Positions 1-9,381 of a stretch of DNA of 64,000 nt are shown here, one piece after another. This DNA is from JBBKWG01 sp037968835. Its GTDB lineage: Bacteria; Pseudomonadota; Alphaproteobacteria; Rhodobacterales; Rhodobacteraceae. The notes under the pieces were generated by a model that saw nothing but the letters and a program-made list of their open reading frames with translations, had not been told where the DNA came from and ran no database searches. The position numbers and the translations under genes were made by a program. The first letter of the stretch is position 1. Each line of letters begins with the position of its first letter. Location of the stretch: NCBI GenBank assembly GCA_037968835.1, contig JBBKWG010000106.1, forward strand, positions 1-64,000, written 5' to 3'.

Positions 1-783
1 CACTTTGCCGGCCTGATGTTCGGACACGACGCCGGTGATGTGGTCATCGACGACAACCACCTCGTCGACCAGCCCAAACCATTGCGAGGCGAACATGCCG
101 ATCGTCGCGGAGCCGCAACCGACGCGCATCCGCGCTTCTTCAATGCCATCCACGATCGGCGGCGCATCGGCCTTGACCACGACAGTCGCGCCGTCATCGA
201 CGCTCAGTTCGACCGCCTCGCCATTGCAGAGACGCATCAGCGTATCGCAGGTGACCCGCCCTTCAGCCTTCGATCCGCCGGTCAGGTGTTCGACGCCGCC
301 AAGCGACAGCATCTGGCTTCCGTATTCGCCGGTTGTGACGTGGCCGATGATCTCGCCTTCGGCCCTGACGCGGGCGGTTTCCTCGCCAAGATGGCGGTCG
401 GTGTCGATCTTTATCTTGGCGCCGCAATAGGAATAGATCGCCTCGGTCACCACGGTCACGAAGTCGATACCGTCGATCTTGCGCGATACGATGAACGGCG
501 CGGGTTTGTAATCGGGATAGGTCGTTCCCGCCCCGATCCCGGACACGAAGACATCGTCGCCAAACACATCACCGTCCCATTCCGACAACAGAAACGGTTT
601 GATCTCGCCGCCCTTTTCCAGGCGCCTGTCGAGAACAGTGATCGGGTCGCAGCGCACGATCCGTCCCCCCTCGTTGGCATAGCGGTCGCACGCACCGACT
701 TTGCCATCGGCGATGTAGCACATTACCGGGCAGGCATCGCAGCGGATCTTCTCTTCGCGTTCGGTGCGCTTTGCGGTTTCCAT
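1..783 (-). CDS. 6-hydroxynicotinate reductase-like Cys-motif protein (3' end outside window)
   Basis: The first 261 codons are present; the gene continues past the left edge. ATG at 783 overlaps the TGA of the molybdenum hydroxylase gene (TGATG), so it is the last visible gene of that operon. Near the N-terminus there is a CDACPVMC motif followed by GACDRY (Cys15, 18, 22, 32), a C-x2-C-P-x2-C-x9-C arrangement fit for a [4Fe-4S] cluster. The sequence resembles proteins annotated as 6-hydroxynicotinate reductase, which reduce a hydroxylated pyridine ring with ferredoxin-type electrons. That assignment is from memory of the family and from its molybdenum-hydroxylase neighbour. The real substrate may be a different N-heterocycle. 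Confidence 0.6.
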   Translation of the reverse strand, partial: METAKRTEREEKIRCDACPVMCYIADGKVGACDRYANEGGRIVRCDPITVLDRRLEKGGEIKPFLLSEWDGDVFGDDVFVSGIGAGTTYPDYKPAPFIVSRKIDGIDFVTVVTEAIYSYCGAKIKIDTDRHLGEETARVRAEGEIIGHVTTGEYGSQMLSLGGVEHLTGGSKAEGRVTCDTLMRLCNGEAVELSVDDGATVVVKADAPPIVDGIEEARMRVGCGSATIGMFASQWFGLVDEVVVVDDHITGVVSEHQAGKV

Positions 784-3503
784 CAATTCGCGTCCCTGAT
801 CGCTTTCAGAACCCTGTGCGGCAGCGCCGGAAGCCGGTCGATGCGCGCGCCGGTCGCATGTCGGATCGCATTCAGGATCGCGGGCGCTGTCGGTATCAGC
901 ACGTGTTCGCCCAGTCCCTTCGCGCCCATTGGCCCCTCGGGATCGGCGCATTCGATGAATATCGAGCGGATTTCGGGCATGTCGCCGGTCGTCGGGATCA
1001 GGTAGTCGTGCAGGTTTTCGGTGCGACCGGGGATGTACTCTTCCATCAAAGCCATCCCCAACCCCTGCGCGACGCCGCCTTCGACCTGCCCTTCGGCCAG
1101 CATCGGATTGACCACCCGCCCAAGGTCGTGCGCTGCCGTGACGCGTGTGACCTTGACGGTGCCAAGCTCGGTATCGACAGTCACCTCGGCGATCTGTGCG
1201 CCGTAGCCGTATACTGCATAGGGGGTGCCCTGCCCGTTCTCATCAAGCGGTGACGTTGGCGGGTCATAGGTTTCTTGCGCCGACAGGACGTAGCCATTTT
1301 GATCCGGCGCAAGGGACTCGAGTTCAATCGTCCGGGATTGGGTTCCCTGCGAGACCCGAAGCCGCGCCCCTTCAATTGCAAAGGCGGCTGTTTCTCCCAT
1401 ATTGGTCATCTGAAGGATTTGCTTCCTCAGGGATTGTCCGGCCAGAAGCGCTGCTTTGCCTGTCACATATGTCTGGCGGGAGGCGGAGGTTTTGCCGCAA
1501 TCCGGTGTAAGCGCGGTATCGGGGCCGATCAGGTCGAAAGCGTCGACTGGCAGTCCCAATGCGTCGGCGCAAAATTGCGTGACCACGGTATTGGACCCCT
1601 GCCCGATATCGGTTGCCCCCTGATGCAGTTTCAGACGGCCATCTGCAGCAATCCCGACGCGTATGGTCGAAGGATTGGGCAGGCCGGTATTGCCGCACCC
1701 ATACCAGCAAGAAGCGATGCCGACGCCGTGGCGAAGAACACTTCCCTTCCCGTTCGCAGTCGCCGCGCGTTCAAGGGCATCGCGCCACGGGTTCTCGAGT
1801 GCTGTCAGGCACTCCGCGATCCCCACACCCGCCAATTCCTGCCCACAGACCGTGGCTTGCCCGTCGCGCAAAGCGTTGAGATGGCGAAACTTCAGGCGGT
1901 CGATCCCGACGACCGTGGCCAATTCGTCATAGAGCATTTCCTGAACGATTGCCGCCTGAGGCACCCCAAACCCACGGAACGCACCGGAGACTGGCCCATT
2001 GGTATGAATTGCACGCGCCTCGGCGTGGTAGTGCAGCGTGAAATAGGGACCGGAGGCATGAACCGGGACGCGGATGGCGACGGTCGGACCCCAACTCGCG
2101 TAAGCGCCGGTGTTGAAATCGCCATCAAAAACCATCCCCGTAATGCGTCCCTCCGTGTCGCAGCCGATAGTCGAGGTCATGCGCGCGGGGTGCCGCTTGG
2201 TGGTCGACATCATACTTTCGGCGCGTGTGTATATCATCCGCGAAGGTCTACCGGTCTTCAGCGTCACAAGTCCGATCAACGGTTGCAGGGAAAGATCGAG
2301 TTTCGAGCCGAACCCTCCACCTGTGGCCGACGGAATGATGCGGACGCGTTCGCGCGGCAATCCCAGAACTCGGGCGGTTTCGTCGCGGTCCATCGCCGGT
2401 GCCTGGGTGCAGGCCTGAATGACCAGCGTTTCACCCTCCATCCACGCCGCGCCCGCCTCAGGTTCGATATAGGCGTGTTCGACGTAAGACGTGTTGATCG
2501 TGAGCGTCGCGGCATATGCAGAATTCGCAAGCGCGGTGCCCGGATCGCCACGCTGGACGCGACCAGCGATCAGTTCGTTTCCCAGTCGCGCCTCGTGCAG
2601 AAGGTTTGCGGAGGTTCGCGCCTGAATCTGGTCAAGCTCGGGCGGTTCGGGGGTCCACACAATCGGAAATGCCGAGAGGTCGAGCGCCTCGATCACCGAA
2701 GGTTCGCCGGCAACAAGCGCGACCGCCTCGCCCCGCATCCGAACATGGTGTTGCGCCAGCGAAGGCTGATCGACGAATGCCGGGATCGTTCCGAACCGGT
2801 TGTCGCCGGGGATGTCGACTGCGGTGAAGACCTCGATTCCGTGCTGTTTTGCCCATTCCGCAACGTCCTTCAATTCAAACGTCGCCCGGTGATGCGGCGA
2901 GCGGATCGCGCGAACCAGAAGTGCATTGTCTGGCATGAGGTCCGCACCGTAAACCTCTGCTCCGGATACTTTTTTCACGCCATCAAGACGTTCGATCCGG
3001 GCACCGACCGATGCCCCGGCAGCGGGTTGCGGCAGAGCGGTCCGATCCATATCGACCACAGCGTCAATGATCTTGGTGTAGCCGGTGCAGCGACAGAGAA
3101 CGCCGCTGAGTGCCTCCTCGACTTCGGCGCGCGTAGGGTCTGGGTTCTCGTTCAGAAGTGCAGTTGCTGCCATCAACATGCCCGGCGTGCAGATACCGCA
3201 TTGGGCAGCGCCATGGCGCAGGAACGATTGTTGCAGCCTGTCCAGACCTGATTTCGACAGACCCTCGACAGTGACAACGTCGCGACCTGCCACCTGAGCC
3301 ATCGGGGTCAGACAAGCACAGACAGGCGCGCCGTCGATGAGAACCGTGCAGGCACCGCAATCGCCCGCATCGCAGCCGACCTTCGTGCCCCTGAGGCCAA
3401 GGGTTTCGCGCAATACTTCTGACAGACGTCTTCCCCGATCGGACGGAACCGCTATTTCGTCTCCATTGATCGAGAAGTTGATTGCGGGTTCGGGGCGGTT
3501 CAT
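783..3503 (-). CDS. Fused [2Fe-2S]-molybdopterin hydroxylase subunit, xanthine dehydrogenase family
   Basis: 906 aa. Residues 1-160 carry two [2Fe-2S] sites typical of the xanthine oxidase family: Cys44/49/52/64 (ferredoxin-like) and Cys102/105 plus Cys137/139 (CGICTPG, CRCTGY). Residues about 165-906 are the molybdopterin-binding domains. The C-terminal GAKGLGEH supplies the likely catalytic Glu (about 866). Size and domain order match Desulfovibrio gigas aldehyde oxidoreductase (Mop), but here a separate FAD subunit is encoded just upstream with an ATGA overlap at 3500-3503. The enzyme should hydroxylate a carbon next to a ring nitrogen, or an aldehyde, using water as oxygen source. Substrate unknown; the context suggests an N-heterocycle. 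Confidence 0.9.
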   Translation of the reverse strand: MNRPEPAINFSINGDEIAVPSDRGRRLSEVLRETLGLRGTKVGCDAGDCGACTVLIDGAPVCACLTPMAQVAGRDVVTVEGLSKSGLDRLQQSFLRHGAAQCGICTPGMLMAATALLNENPDPTRAEVEEALSGVLCRCTGYTKIIDAVVDMDRTALPQPAAGASVGARIERLDGVKKVSGAEVYGADLMPDNALLVRAIRSPHHRATFELKDVAEWAKQHGIEVFTAVDIPGDNRFGTIPAFVDQPSLAQHHVRMRGEAVALVAGEPSVIEALDLSAFPIVWTPEPPELDQIQARTSANLLHEARLGNELIAGRVQRGDPGTALANSAYAATLTINTSYVEHAYIEPEAGAAWMEGETLVIQACTQAPAMDRDETARVLGLPRERVRIIPSATGGGFGSKLDLSLQPLIGLVTLKTGRPSRMIYTRAESMMSTTKRHPARMTSTIGCDTEGRITGMVFDGDFNTGAYASWGPTVAIRVPVHASGPYFTLHYHAEARAIHTNGPVSGAFRGFGVPQAAIVQEMLYDELATVVGIDRLKFRHLNALRDGQATVCGQELAGVGIAECLTALENPWRDALERAATANGKGSVLRHGVGIASCWYGCGNTGLPNPSTIRVGIAADGRLKLHQGATDIGQGSNTVVTQFCADALGLPVDAFDLIGPDTALTPDCGKTSASRQTYVTGKAALLAGQSLRKQILQMTNMGETAAFAIEGARLRVSQGTQSRTIELESLAPDQNGYVLSAQETYDPPTSPLDENGQGTPYAVYGYGAQIAEVTVDTELGTVKVTRVTAAHDLGRVVNPMLAEGQVEGGVAQGLGMALMEEYIPGRTENLHDYLIPTTGDMPEIRSIFIECADPEGPMGAKGLGEHVLIPTAPAILNAIRHATGARIDRLPALPHRVLKAIRDAN

Positions 3504-4336
3504 TTGGTGTCCAGCAATATCTCGCCCAGCGTGCGGCGGGTAAGCGTTGTCGCGGCGGTAAGACGGTAAGCGGCATCGGCGCGGATATCGTCGATGGGGT
3601 TCAAATTCGCTGCGACAAGCTCCGGCGTTACCTTTGAGACGGCAACTTCAACCGGGCAACCGAGCAATATGGCCTCCAACGCCTTCATGCGTTGCGCCAC
3701 GGGTGAACAGGAACCGACTGAAACCGCCACGTCTGAAATACGTTCATCCGCCACCACAACGCGCGCGGCGACCATAGCGATCGAAATGACCAGGTACTTC
3801 CGCGCTCCCAACTTCAGAAACCCGCTTTTGCCCGAAAGCGCGGATCGCGGGATCAAAACGGCGGTTGCGAGTTCGCCGTCCCCAAGGACGGTGGTCCGAA
3901 CGCCAGTGATGAATTCGCCCAAGGGCACGAAGCGACGGCCCCGCGCGGACGAAACTTCGACCGAAGCATCGAGGGCCAGCAGACAGGGAACGCCGTCGGC
4001 GGCAGGCGAGGCATTGCAGATGTTGCCGACAAGCGTTCCGGAGGCCTGGATCTGGACCGAGCCGACCTCGCGCGCCGCCTGTTTCAACAAATCGAACGAA
4101 GCCGGAAAGTCGGCGCGCAGAATATCGCTCCACGTTGTCGCGGCCCCGATGCGAATGTCGCCGTTCTGGCGGGAAATACTGCGAAGCCCGGCGACCCGAG
4201 TGATGTCCAGAACCGCGCCCGACAAGCCGCGCGCCTGTGTCGCCGGGAAAAGATCAGTGCATCCTGCGGCAACGGTTCTGGGACCGCTCGCCAACAACTT
4301 CAGCGCCTCTTCCAGAGTGTCCGGCTGATGATACAT
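3500..4336 (-). CDS. FAD-binding subunit of molybdenum hydroxylase (CoxM/XdhB type)
   Basis: 278 aa, the usual length for a stand-alone FAD subunit (CO dehydrogenase medium-subunit family). The N-terminal segment has TVAAGCTDLFP, and the central ASGTLVGNICNASPAADG matches the conserved TIGGNxxxxxPxxD flavin-binding region. It passes electrons from the FeS domains of the next gene product to an acceptor such as NAD. Start ATG at 4336; the stop overlaps the start of the Fe-S/Mo subunit by four bases, arguing for coupled translation and a stoichiometric complex. It follows livF after 76 bp on the same strand, so transporter and hydroxylase are probably co-transcribed. Confidence 0.88.
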   Translation of the reverse strand: MYHQPDTLEEALKLLASGPRTVAAGCTDLFPATQARGLSGAVLDITRVAGLRSISRQNGDIRIGAATTWSDILRADFPASFDLLKQAAREVGSVQIQASGTLVGNICNASPAADGVPCLLALDASVEVSSARGRRFVPLGEFITGVRTTVLGDGELATAVLIPRSALSGKSGFLKLGARKYLVISIAMVAARVVVADERISDVAVSVGSCSPVAQRMKALEAILLGCPVEVAVSKVTPELVAANLNPIDDIRADAAYRLTAATTLTRRTLGEILLDTK

Positions 4337-4412
4337 GCCTCGAGGTCAATCCTGTTCAAAGGGCGTCGTGCGCCGATGGTGCGCTTGTCACCCCGCCGCT
4401 GTCAACGCGCGC

Positions 4413-5108
4413 TCAGACGCCGACATAGCGTTCGACAAGCGCGTGGTTGCGACGCAGTTCGTCGGCGGGCAGAACCGTCCCGTTGCGGCCGTTTTCGATG
4501 AAAACGACCGTGTCGGCGACAGACAGGACGGCATCGAGGCGCTGCTCGACAAGCAGAACGGCGGTTCCTTCGTCGCGCATCTGCACGATGACCTGCCGGA
4601 TCGCCTCGATCATCGACGGCTGCAATCCTTCGGTTGGTTCGTCAAGAAGCAGGACCTTCGGGCGCAGACACAAGGCGCGGGCGGTTGCCAGCATCTGCTG
4701 TTCGCCGCCAGACAGCGTTTGCGCGCGTTGCCCAAGGCGTTCACGAAGGCGCGGAAACAAGTCGAGAACGCGTTCTCGGGTCGCTACCCCCTCGCCGCGC
4801 ACCATAAGCCCGATTTCGAGATTCTGCGCGACTGTCAGTTCGGTAAACAACCGGCGTCCCTGCGGCACATAGCCCAAGCCACGCGTGGGCACTTCGTGGG
4901 GGGGTAATTTCGAGATGTCTTCGCCGTCCAGATGCACCGATCCCGAACTCAGCGGCAAAAGTCCCATAATCGACTTCATGGTGGTGGTCTTGCCAGCACC
5001 GTTTCGTCCGAACAGGCATACGATCTCGCCGGATTGCACAGTCAAAGTGAGATTGCGCAAAACCTGCGCCTTGGCATAGCCCGCGTTCACTTTGTCCAGA
5101 ACCAGCAT
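4413..5108 (-). CDS. livF: ABC transporter ATPase, branched-chain amino acid type (LivF)
   Basis: 231 aa. Walker A is GRNGAGKTTT, the signature is LSGGEQQ and Walker B is VLLLDEPTEGL, with a Q-loop near GYVPQGRRLF. It is one of two nucleotide-binding subunits of a hydrophobic amino acid uptake (HAAT) importer encoded with livG, livM, livH and the binding protein. ATG at 5108 overlaps the livG stop (TGATG); an in-frame GTG lies one codon upstream. The system sits ahead of molybdenum-hydroxylase genes, so its cargo may be the hydroxylase substrate rather than leucine. Confidence 0.9.
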   Translation of the reverse strand: MLVLDKVNAGYAKAQVLRNLTLTVQSGEIVCLFGRNGAGKTTTMKSIMGLLPLSSGSVHLDGEDISKLPPHEVPTRGLGYVPQGRRLFTELTVAQNLEIGLMVRGEGVATRERVLDLFPRLRERLGQRAQTLSGGEQQMLATARALCLRPKVLLLDEPTEGLQPSMIEAIRQVIVQMRDEGTAVLLVEQRLDAVLSVADTVVFIENGRNGTVLPADELRRNHALVERYVGV

Positions 5109-5836
5109 CACGCCACCCCCAGATAGGCAGTTTGAACGGCCGAATTGGCGCGGATTTCTTCGGGTGGCCCTTCGGCAAGGATTTCGCCGAAATTGAGAAC
5201 CGTGACGACTTCGGCCAGAGCCATAACGACGTTCATATTATGCTCGATCAGCAATATCGTGGTCTCGGTGGCCAATTCCCGCACCAATGATTTGAACGAT
5301 TCAATCTCGGCATCAGACAATCCCTGCGTCGGTTCGTCCATGATCAGCAGTCGCGGGGCCTGAACAAGACCCATGGCGATTTCAAGCAGGCGTTGATGGC
5401 CGTAGGCAAGGTCGCCCGCATCCTGACCGGAGCGATCCTGAAGCCCGACGCGGGTGAGTGCGGTTGAGACTTGTCGATCGACTTCAACGGGCGAATTCCA
5501 CCGCTTGCGGGCCGCCAAGGCCACGTTCTCGGTCAGCGACAGGCCGGCGTAGATAGAGGTGATCTGGAAAGTATAGGCCATGCCCGACAAGATGCGTTTG
5601 TGCGCCGGCAAATGGGTAATGTCGCGCCCGTCGAATTTAACCTTACCCGACGTCGGTTCGATACGCCCGCACAAAAGCCCGACTAGCGTCGTCTTGCCTG
5701 CGCCGTTCGGCCCGATCAGCGCGCGGATCTGGCCTTCGGGCAAATCGAAATCGACAGCGTTGACGGCCGTGAGACCGGCGAAGGCTTTCGTCAGGCCATG
5801 GGTGGAAAGCAACGTCACGGCAGCCACCGAAGCCAT
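5108..5836 (-). CDS. livG: ABC transporter ATPase, branched-chain amino acid type (LivG)
   Basis: 242 aa from ATG 5836. The frame is open further upstream, but that part is the shadow of livM and has no family resemblance. Walker A is GPNGAGKTT, Walker B is RLLIMDEPTQGL, and the signature region is YGHQRLLEIAMGL, as is common in LivG proteins. Together with LivF it forms the ATPase pair of the HAAT importer. Its start lies inside the livM 3' end (22-bp overlap) and its stop overlaps the livF start, consistent with a tightly packed operon. Confidence 0.9.
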   Translation of the reverse strand: MASVAAVTLLSTHGLTKAFAGLTAVNAVDFDLPEGQIRALIGPNGAGKTTLVGLLCGRIEPTSGKVKFDGRDITHLPAHKRILSGMAYTFQITSIYAGLSLTENVALAARKRWNSPVEVDRQVSTALTRVGLQDRSGQDAGDLAYGHQRLLEIAMGLVQAPRLLIMDEPTQGLSDAEIESFKSLVRELATETTILLIEHNMNVVMALAEVVTVLNFGEILAEGPPEEIRANSAVQTAYLGVA

Positions 5837-6759
5837 CGGCGACGAACTTCGCCCATCAGCCCTTGGGGTGCAAACAGCGTCAGAAGGACAAGTGCGACGC
5901 CCGCAACCAGCATATAGGCGGTGGTTATTCCGGACGACAGGTCGATCAGATAGAACATGAACAGCGTTCCGATGAACGGGCCGATCACAGTTCCCGCGCC
6001 GCCTAACAGCACCCATAACAGCGGAAAGATCGAATACTGGACGGTGGCAAAGCTGGCGCCGACATACCCAAAAAGCAATCCGTAGACCGCCCCTGAACCA
6101 GCCGAGAATACACCCGACAACACCACCGCCCGCCATTTCAGCGAAAACGTGTCGTAGCCGAGCATTCGCGTGCGGTCTTCGTTTTCGCGGATCGCGATCA
6201 GCGTCTTGCCGAAGGGGCGCCTGACCAGCCAGAGCGAGGCGATCAGGGCAATCGAAAACGCTCCGTAGGCAGCCCAGTAGCGCGGATCGGGCTGTGTGAG
6301 GTCAATTCCCATTAGCATCCGATCGGCGGGCTGAATGACGAACCCCTCGTCACCTCGGGTCCATTCTCCGAAATACAGGATTGTGAGGTACGACGCCTGG
6401 GCAAACATGAGCGTGATGATCATGAACGCCACGCCTTTCGCGCGTAATGCCAACACCGCGACGACCGCTGACAGCAGGAATCCCGCAAGCAATCCGCACG
6501 CCACAGCACTGATCGGAGAGGCGTCGAGAAAGCGCACGGCCAATCCCATACCGTACATGCCAGCGGCGAAGAACATGGCGTGCCCAAGGCTGAGCAGGCC
6601 GGTATAGCCGAACAGGATGTTGTAGCCGACAGCGTATATTGCCAGCACCATGATCCGTGCCAGATTGCCCTGATGATAGGCGGGCAGAATGAATTCGAGG
6701 ACCGCCAGCACGACGAGAAGCCCGATGTGCAGCGCATAGGTCTTTGCCGTTTCGCTCAT
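5815..6759 (-). CDS. livM: ABC transporter permease, LivM family
   Basis: 314 aa, start ATG 6759, which overlaps the livH stop (ATGA). Multiple hydrophobic helices run through the protein. The family segment NILFGYTGLLSLGHAMFF, typical of LivM permeases, is at about residues 44-61, and the cytoplasmic EAA-like loop is near IAIRENEDRTRMLGYD. It forms the inner-membrane channel with LivH. A start farther upstream would add about 158 residues of non-family sequence antisense to normal codon use, so the short form is preferred. Confidence 0.9.
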   Translation of the reverse strand: MSETAKTYALHIGLLVVLAVLEFILPAYHQGNLARIMVLAIYAVGYNILFGYTGLLSLGHAMFFAAGMYGMGLAVRFLDASPISAVACGLLAGFLLSAVVAVLALRAKGVAFMIITLMFAQASYLTILYFGEWTRGDEGFVIQPADRMLMGIDLTQPDPRYWAAYGAFSIALIASLWLVRRPFGKTLIAIRENEDRTRMLGYDTFSLKWRAVVLSGVFSAGSGAVYGLLFGYVGASFATVQYSIFPLLWVLLGGAGTVIGPFIGTLFMFYLIDLSSGITTAYMLVAGVALVLLTLFAPQGLMGEVRRRWLRWLP

Positions 6760-7739
6760 ATTTCGCGGGTCCCGAACAGACCTTGGGGTCGGAACACCAG
6801 CACGAGGGCAACCAACAGCGTCGCAAGGATCTTGGCCAGCGTCGGCGAAAAGAATACCGAGATGATCCCGTCGCTGAGGCCGATGAGAATGGCTGCGAGC
6901 ACGGCGCCGGGCAGCGAGCCCAATCCACCGATAATGACGACGATGAACGACAATAGCAGCGGGTCGCCCCCCATCAGATAATGCGCTTGCTGAATAGGTA
7001 CGATCAGTACCGCCGCCAGCGCCGCAAGTGCTGCGCCAAGCCCGAAAACGATGGCGTAAACCCGCTCGACCGGAATCGCGAATGCCAACGCCATCTCGCG
7101 GTCCAACTGCGTCGCTCGCATCAACAGCCCGATCTTCGTGCGTGACATCAATGCCCAGACTGCGAGCAGGACAATAACGGCCGCAGCGATGACGAAAAGC
7201 TTGTAGCTGGTGATCGACAGACCCCACGGCCAATACATCTGCAAACCGCCCTCACCCCACTCCCACCAAGGTAGCGCAATGCGATGATTGAAGGGTGGCT
7301 CGACCGCGCGGGCGTCGGGTCCGAAGGTCATCAGCGTCACTTGTTGAAGGATATAGAGAATTCCGATGGTCGCCACGATGGTGCGTTCGGGGTCGTAGTC
7401 GATGCGTTTCAGTACGGTCATGTCGGCAATGGCTGCGATCACGCCAACGACAAGCGGAGCAAAGACTAGCGCGACGACAAATCCGAACGCGGGATGCCCG
7501 CCCAGTGTCGTTGCAATCCACCAGGCAATGACTGCGCCGAGCATGAAGAACTCGCCATGCGCGACGTTGACCACCCGCATGACGCCGAAGACCAGACCGA
7601 GCCCGACAGCCGTCAGCGCAAGCACCGCCGCGCCGACAGCACCTTCAAGCACGGCAAGAAGCAGGTGCGGCCCGAATTCCACGTCAGGCCGCGTCTTTTC
7701 GTGTCGAACTCGAATGAATTCGACCAGTCGCGAATTCAC
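6756..7739 (-). CDS. livH: ABC transporter permease, LivH family
   Basis: Up to 327 aa. Family hallmarks are VFGVMRVVNVAHGEFFMLGA near the N-terminus and IIGGLGSLPGAVLAAILIGL near the C-terminus, with several membrane helices between. It partners LivM in the HAAT importer. The start is uncertain: GTG at 7739 has no clear ribosome-binding site, and in-frame GTG codons about 20-30 codons later would give a more usual length of about 300 aa. It lies 33 bp downstream of the binding-protein gene. Confidence 0.87.
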   Translation of the reverse strand: MNSRLVEFIRVRHEKTRPDVEFGPHLLLAVLEGAVGAAVLALTAVGLGLVFGVMRVVNVAHGEFFMLGAVIAWWIATTLGGHPAFGFVVALVFAPLVVGVIAAIADMTVLKRIDYDPERTIVATIGILYILQQVTLMTFGPDARAVEPPFNHRIALPWWEWGEGGLQMYWPWGLSITSYKLFVIAAAVIVLLAVWALMSRTKIGLLMRATQLDREMALAFAIPVERVYAIVFGLGAALAALAAVLIVPIQQAHYLMGGDPLLLSFIVVIIGGLGSLPGAVLAAILIGLSDGIISVFFSPTLAKILATLLVALVLVFRPQGLFGTREI

Positions 7740-7772
7740 TCGAAGCAGGTTGAAAAAACCGCATTTCCCCGA

Positions 7773-9062
7773 TCAGAGCGGTTGCGTCGTGTAATCCACT
7801 TCGTCGGGATAAAGCGTGTCTTCGATCGACGTCGTATGAGCCAGAACCAGCTTACCGCCTTCAGCCCGCGTGATGTACTGGTGTCCGAAAACCTGATGCG
7901 TCTTGCCGTTGAAACGCTTTGCGCCCTGCGGATGGTCGAACCCGGCGGGCATGTCCGTCATGGCCTCGACCGCCTCGATCAGTTTGCCGCGATCGTCCGG
8001 CCCCGCGTATCCGGCGGTTTCCATCGCGGCCTTCACGACGTGGAGCGTTTCCCAGCACCCGAACATGTGAGAATACGTTGATATGTCCTTGGAGTCGTTT
8101 ACTGACGCCCCGTTCTCATCGACACCAACGGCGGCGCGAAATGCCCTGTCGTATTCGGTTTGATCGGCTTGGACATAGCGTGGATTGCCCTCCCAGAAAT
8201 ATGTCCCTTCAAGAAACTCAAGGCCGGGCGAACTCATGTCCACGGCTTCCAGACTGTCGATGAAACCAAACATCTCGGGCCGGCTCGGACCAAAGAATTC
8301 GCCGAGTTCCTTGACGAACGTCAGCACGGCTGGCCCGACCATGACATGGTAAAGCACCTCGGTCTCCCTCGGGATCTTCGGGAAATATTTGGTGAAAGAG
8401 GTCTCTGCGGGCGGGATCGCGATGTGTTCCAGGACTTCACCGCCAGCGGCTTCGATGGCAGCCGTGAAATAGTCGCGATGGTCGTGGCCGAACGCGAAGT
8501 CGGGGAAGATCATCGTGACTTTCTTGCCGAGGTTCTCGGCCACGAACGGAGCCATCGCCTGAACCTGGCTTCTGACGTCCGTAATTCCCGGCTGAAGCGT
8601 GTAGCGGTTCAACATCCCGGATGCGACGTGATGCCCTTCCGAGACCACGAAATACGGCAGTTTCAGTTCCCCCGCCCGCGGGGCGGAGCCGATCACCACG
8701 TGTGAAAACAAGGTGCCGAAGGCGATGTCGCAATTCGATTGGGTCGCGAACTTCTCGACCACCTCGGCACCGCGCTTGGGATCGGTTCCGTCGTCTTCTG
8801 CAACGATCTCGATCATGCGCCCGTTGATGCCGCCCTCATCGTTGATCTTTTTCACTGCCGCCTGCGTTGTGCGGTCGTACCAACGCCCGTAGGCGGCGCC
8901 AATGCCGGTGCGGTGGACCTGAAATCCAATCCGGATCGGTCCTGCGGACTGCGCATGGGTATAGCGCGCCCAAAGCGGCAGGGTTGCAGCGGCGACTGCC
9001 CCAGCCCCAAGTGTTTTCAGTGCCGAACGGCGTGTCTGGCCGGTGGTCAATTTCCTGGTCAT
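7773..9062 (-). CDS. Tat-exported ABC substrate-binding protein, branched-chain amino acid class
   Basis: 429 aa. The N-terminus has a twin-arginine signal (QTRRSALKTLGAGAVAAATL, then an Ala-rich stretch ending THAQS), so it should be exported folded. The mature part begins GPIRIGFQVHRTG, typical of Peripla_BP_6/LivK-like receptors. ATG 9062 is preceded by AGGGGA at good spacing. It heads the operon livKHMGF-FAD-Mo-reductase. LivK-like receptors also bind amides, urea and aromatic acids, so the ligand cannot be read from the family alone. Confidence 0.88.
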   Translation of the reverse strand: MTRKLTTGQTRRSALKTLGAGAVAAATLPLWARYTHAQSAGPIRIGFQVHRTGIGAAYGRWYDRTTQAAVKKINDEGGINGRMIEIVAEDDGTDPKRGAEVVEKFATQSNCDIAFGTLFSHVVIGSAPRAGELKLPYFVVSEGHHVASGMLNRYTLQPGITDVRSQVQAMAPFVAENLGKKVTMIFPDFAFGHDHRDYFTAAIEAAGGEVLEHIAIPPAETSFTKYFPKIPRETEVLYHVMVGPAVLTFVKELGEFFGPSRPEMFGFIDSLEAVDMSSPGLEFLEGTYFWEGNPRYVQADQTEYDRAFRAAVGVDENGASVNDSKDISTYSHMFGCWETLHVVKAAMETAGYAGPDDRGKLIEAVEAMTDMPAGFDHPQGAKRFNGKTHQVFGHQYITRAEGGKLVLAHTTSIEDTLYPDEVDYTTQPL

Positions 9063-9381
9063 GGCTATCCCCTGTCGGTGGTTTTTACGTTGCGTGTCGG
9101 CTTTGGCGCGAGTTTGCAAAGACATGCGCTGCCTGTCCAATTCTTTCTTTCCTCACAGACCCAGCGGCGTCGTAACCCGGGCTGCCAGCCGAGCCGACAC
9201 AGACATTGGTTTGAGCAACCGCGAGTTGGCGAAGAGGACGAAATCGCGCGATATTGCGGTCCGTCCTGCGAAAGCGATGCCAAAAAAAATTCCGAAAGAT
9301 CAGATTGATCCTCGGCTTTCATTGACAAACACAGTGCGCGTCGGAACGATCACGGCGCAGGGCGGACGGCGAGGCAGGACC
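9063..9381. promoter_or_regulatory. Divergent intergenic region between binding-protein operon and hyuAB
   Basis: 319 bp between divergent starts; no gene is supported here. A TTGACA at 9322-9327 is followed after 17 bp by AACGAT (9345-9350), a weak -10; these could serve hyuA, whose ATG is 32 bp further on. The minus-strand side carries the AGGGGA ribosome-binding site of the binding protein. Sharing one control region would let both operons respond to the same inducer. No regulator gene adjoins it. Confidence 0.4.

Noticed and set aside
16..1005. A 329-codon plus-strand frame at the left edge
   Set aside because: The minus strand reads as the Cys-motif reductase and the hydroxylase C-terminus with clear motifs; the plus frame shows none.
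1275..3251. A 658-codon open frame on the plus strand
   Set aside because: It is antisense to the FeS-Mo hydroxylase gene, has no family motifs and consists of Arg-rich shadow translation typical of GC-rich DNA.
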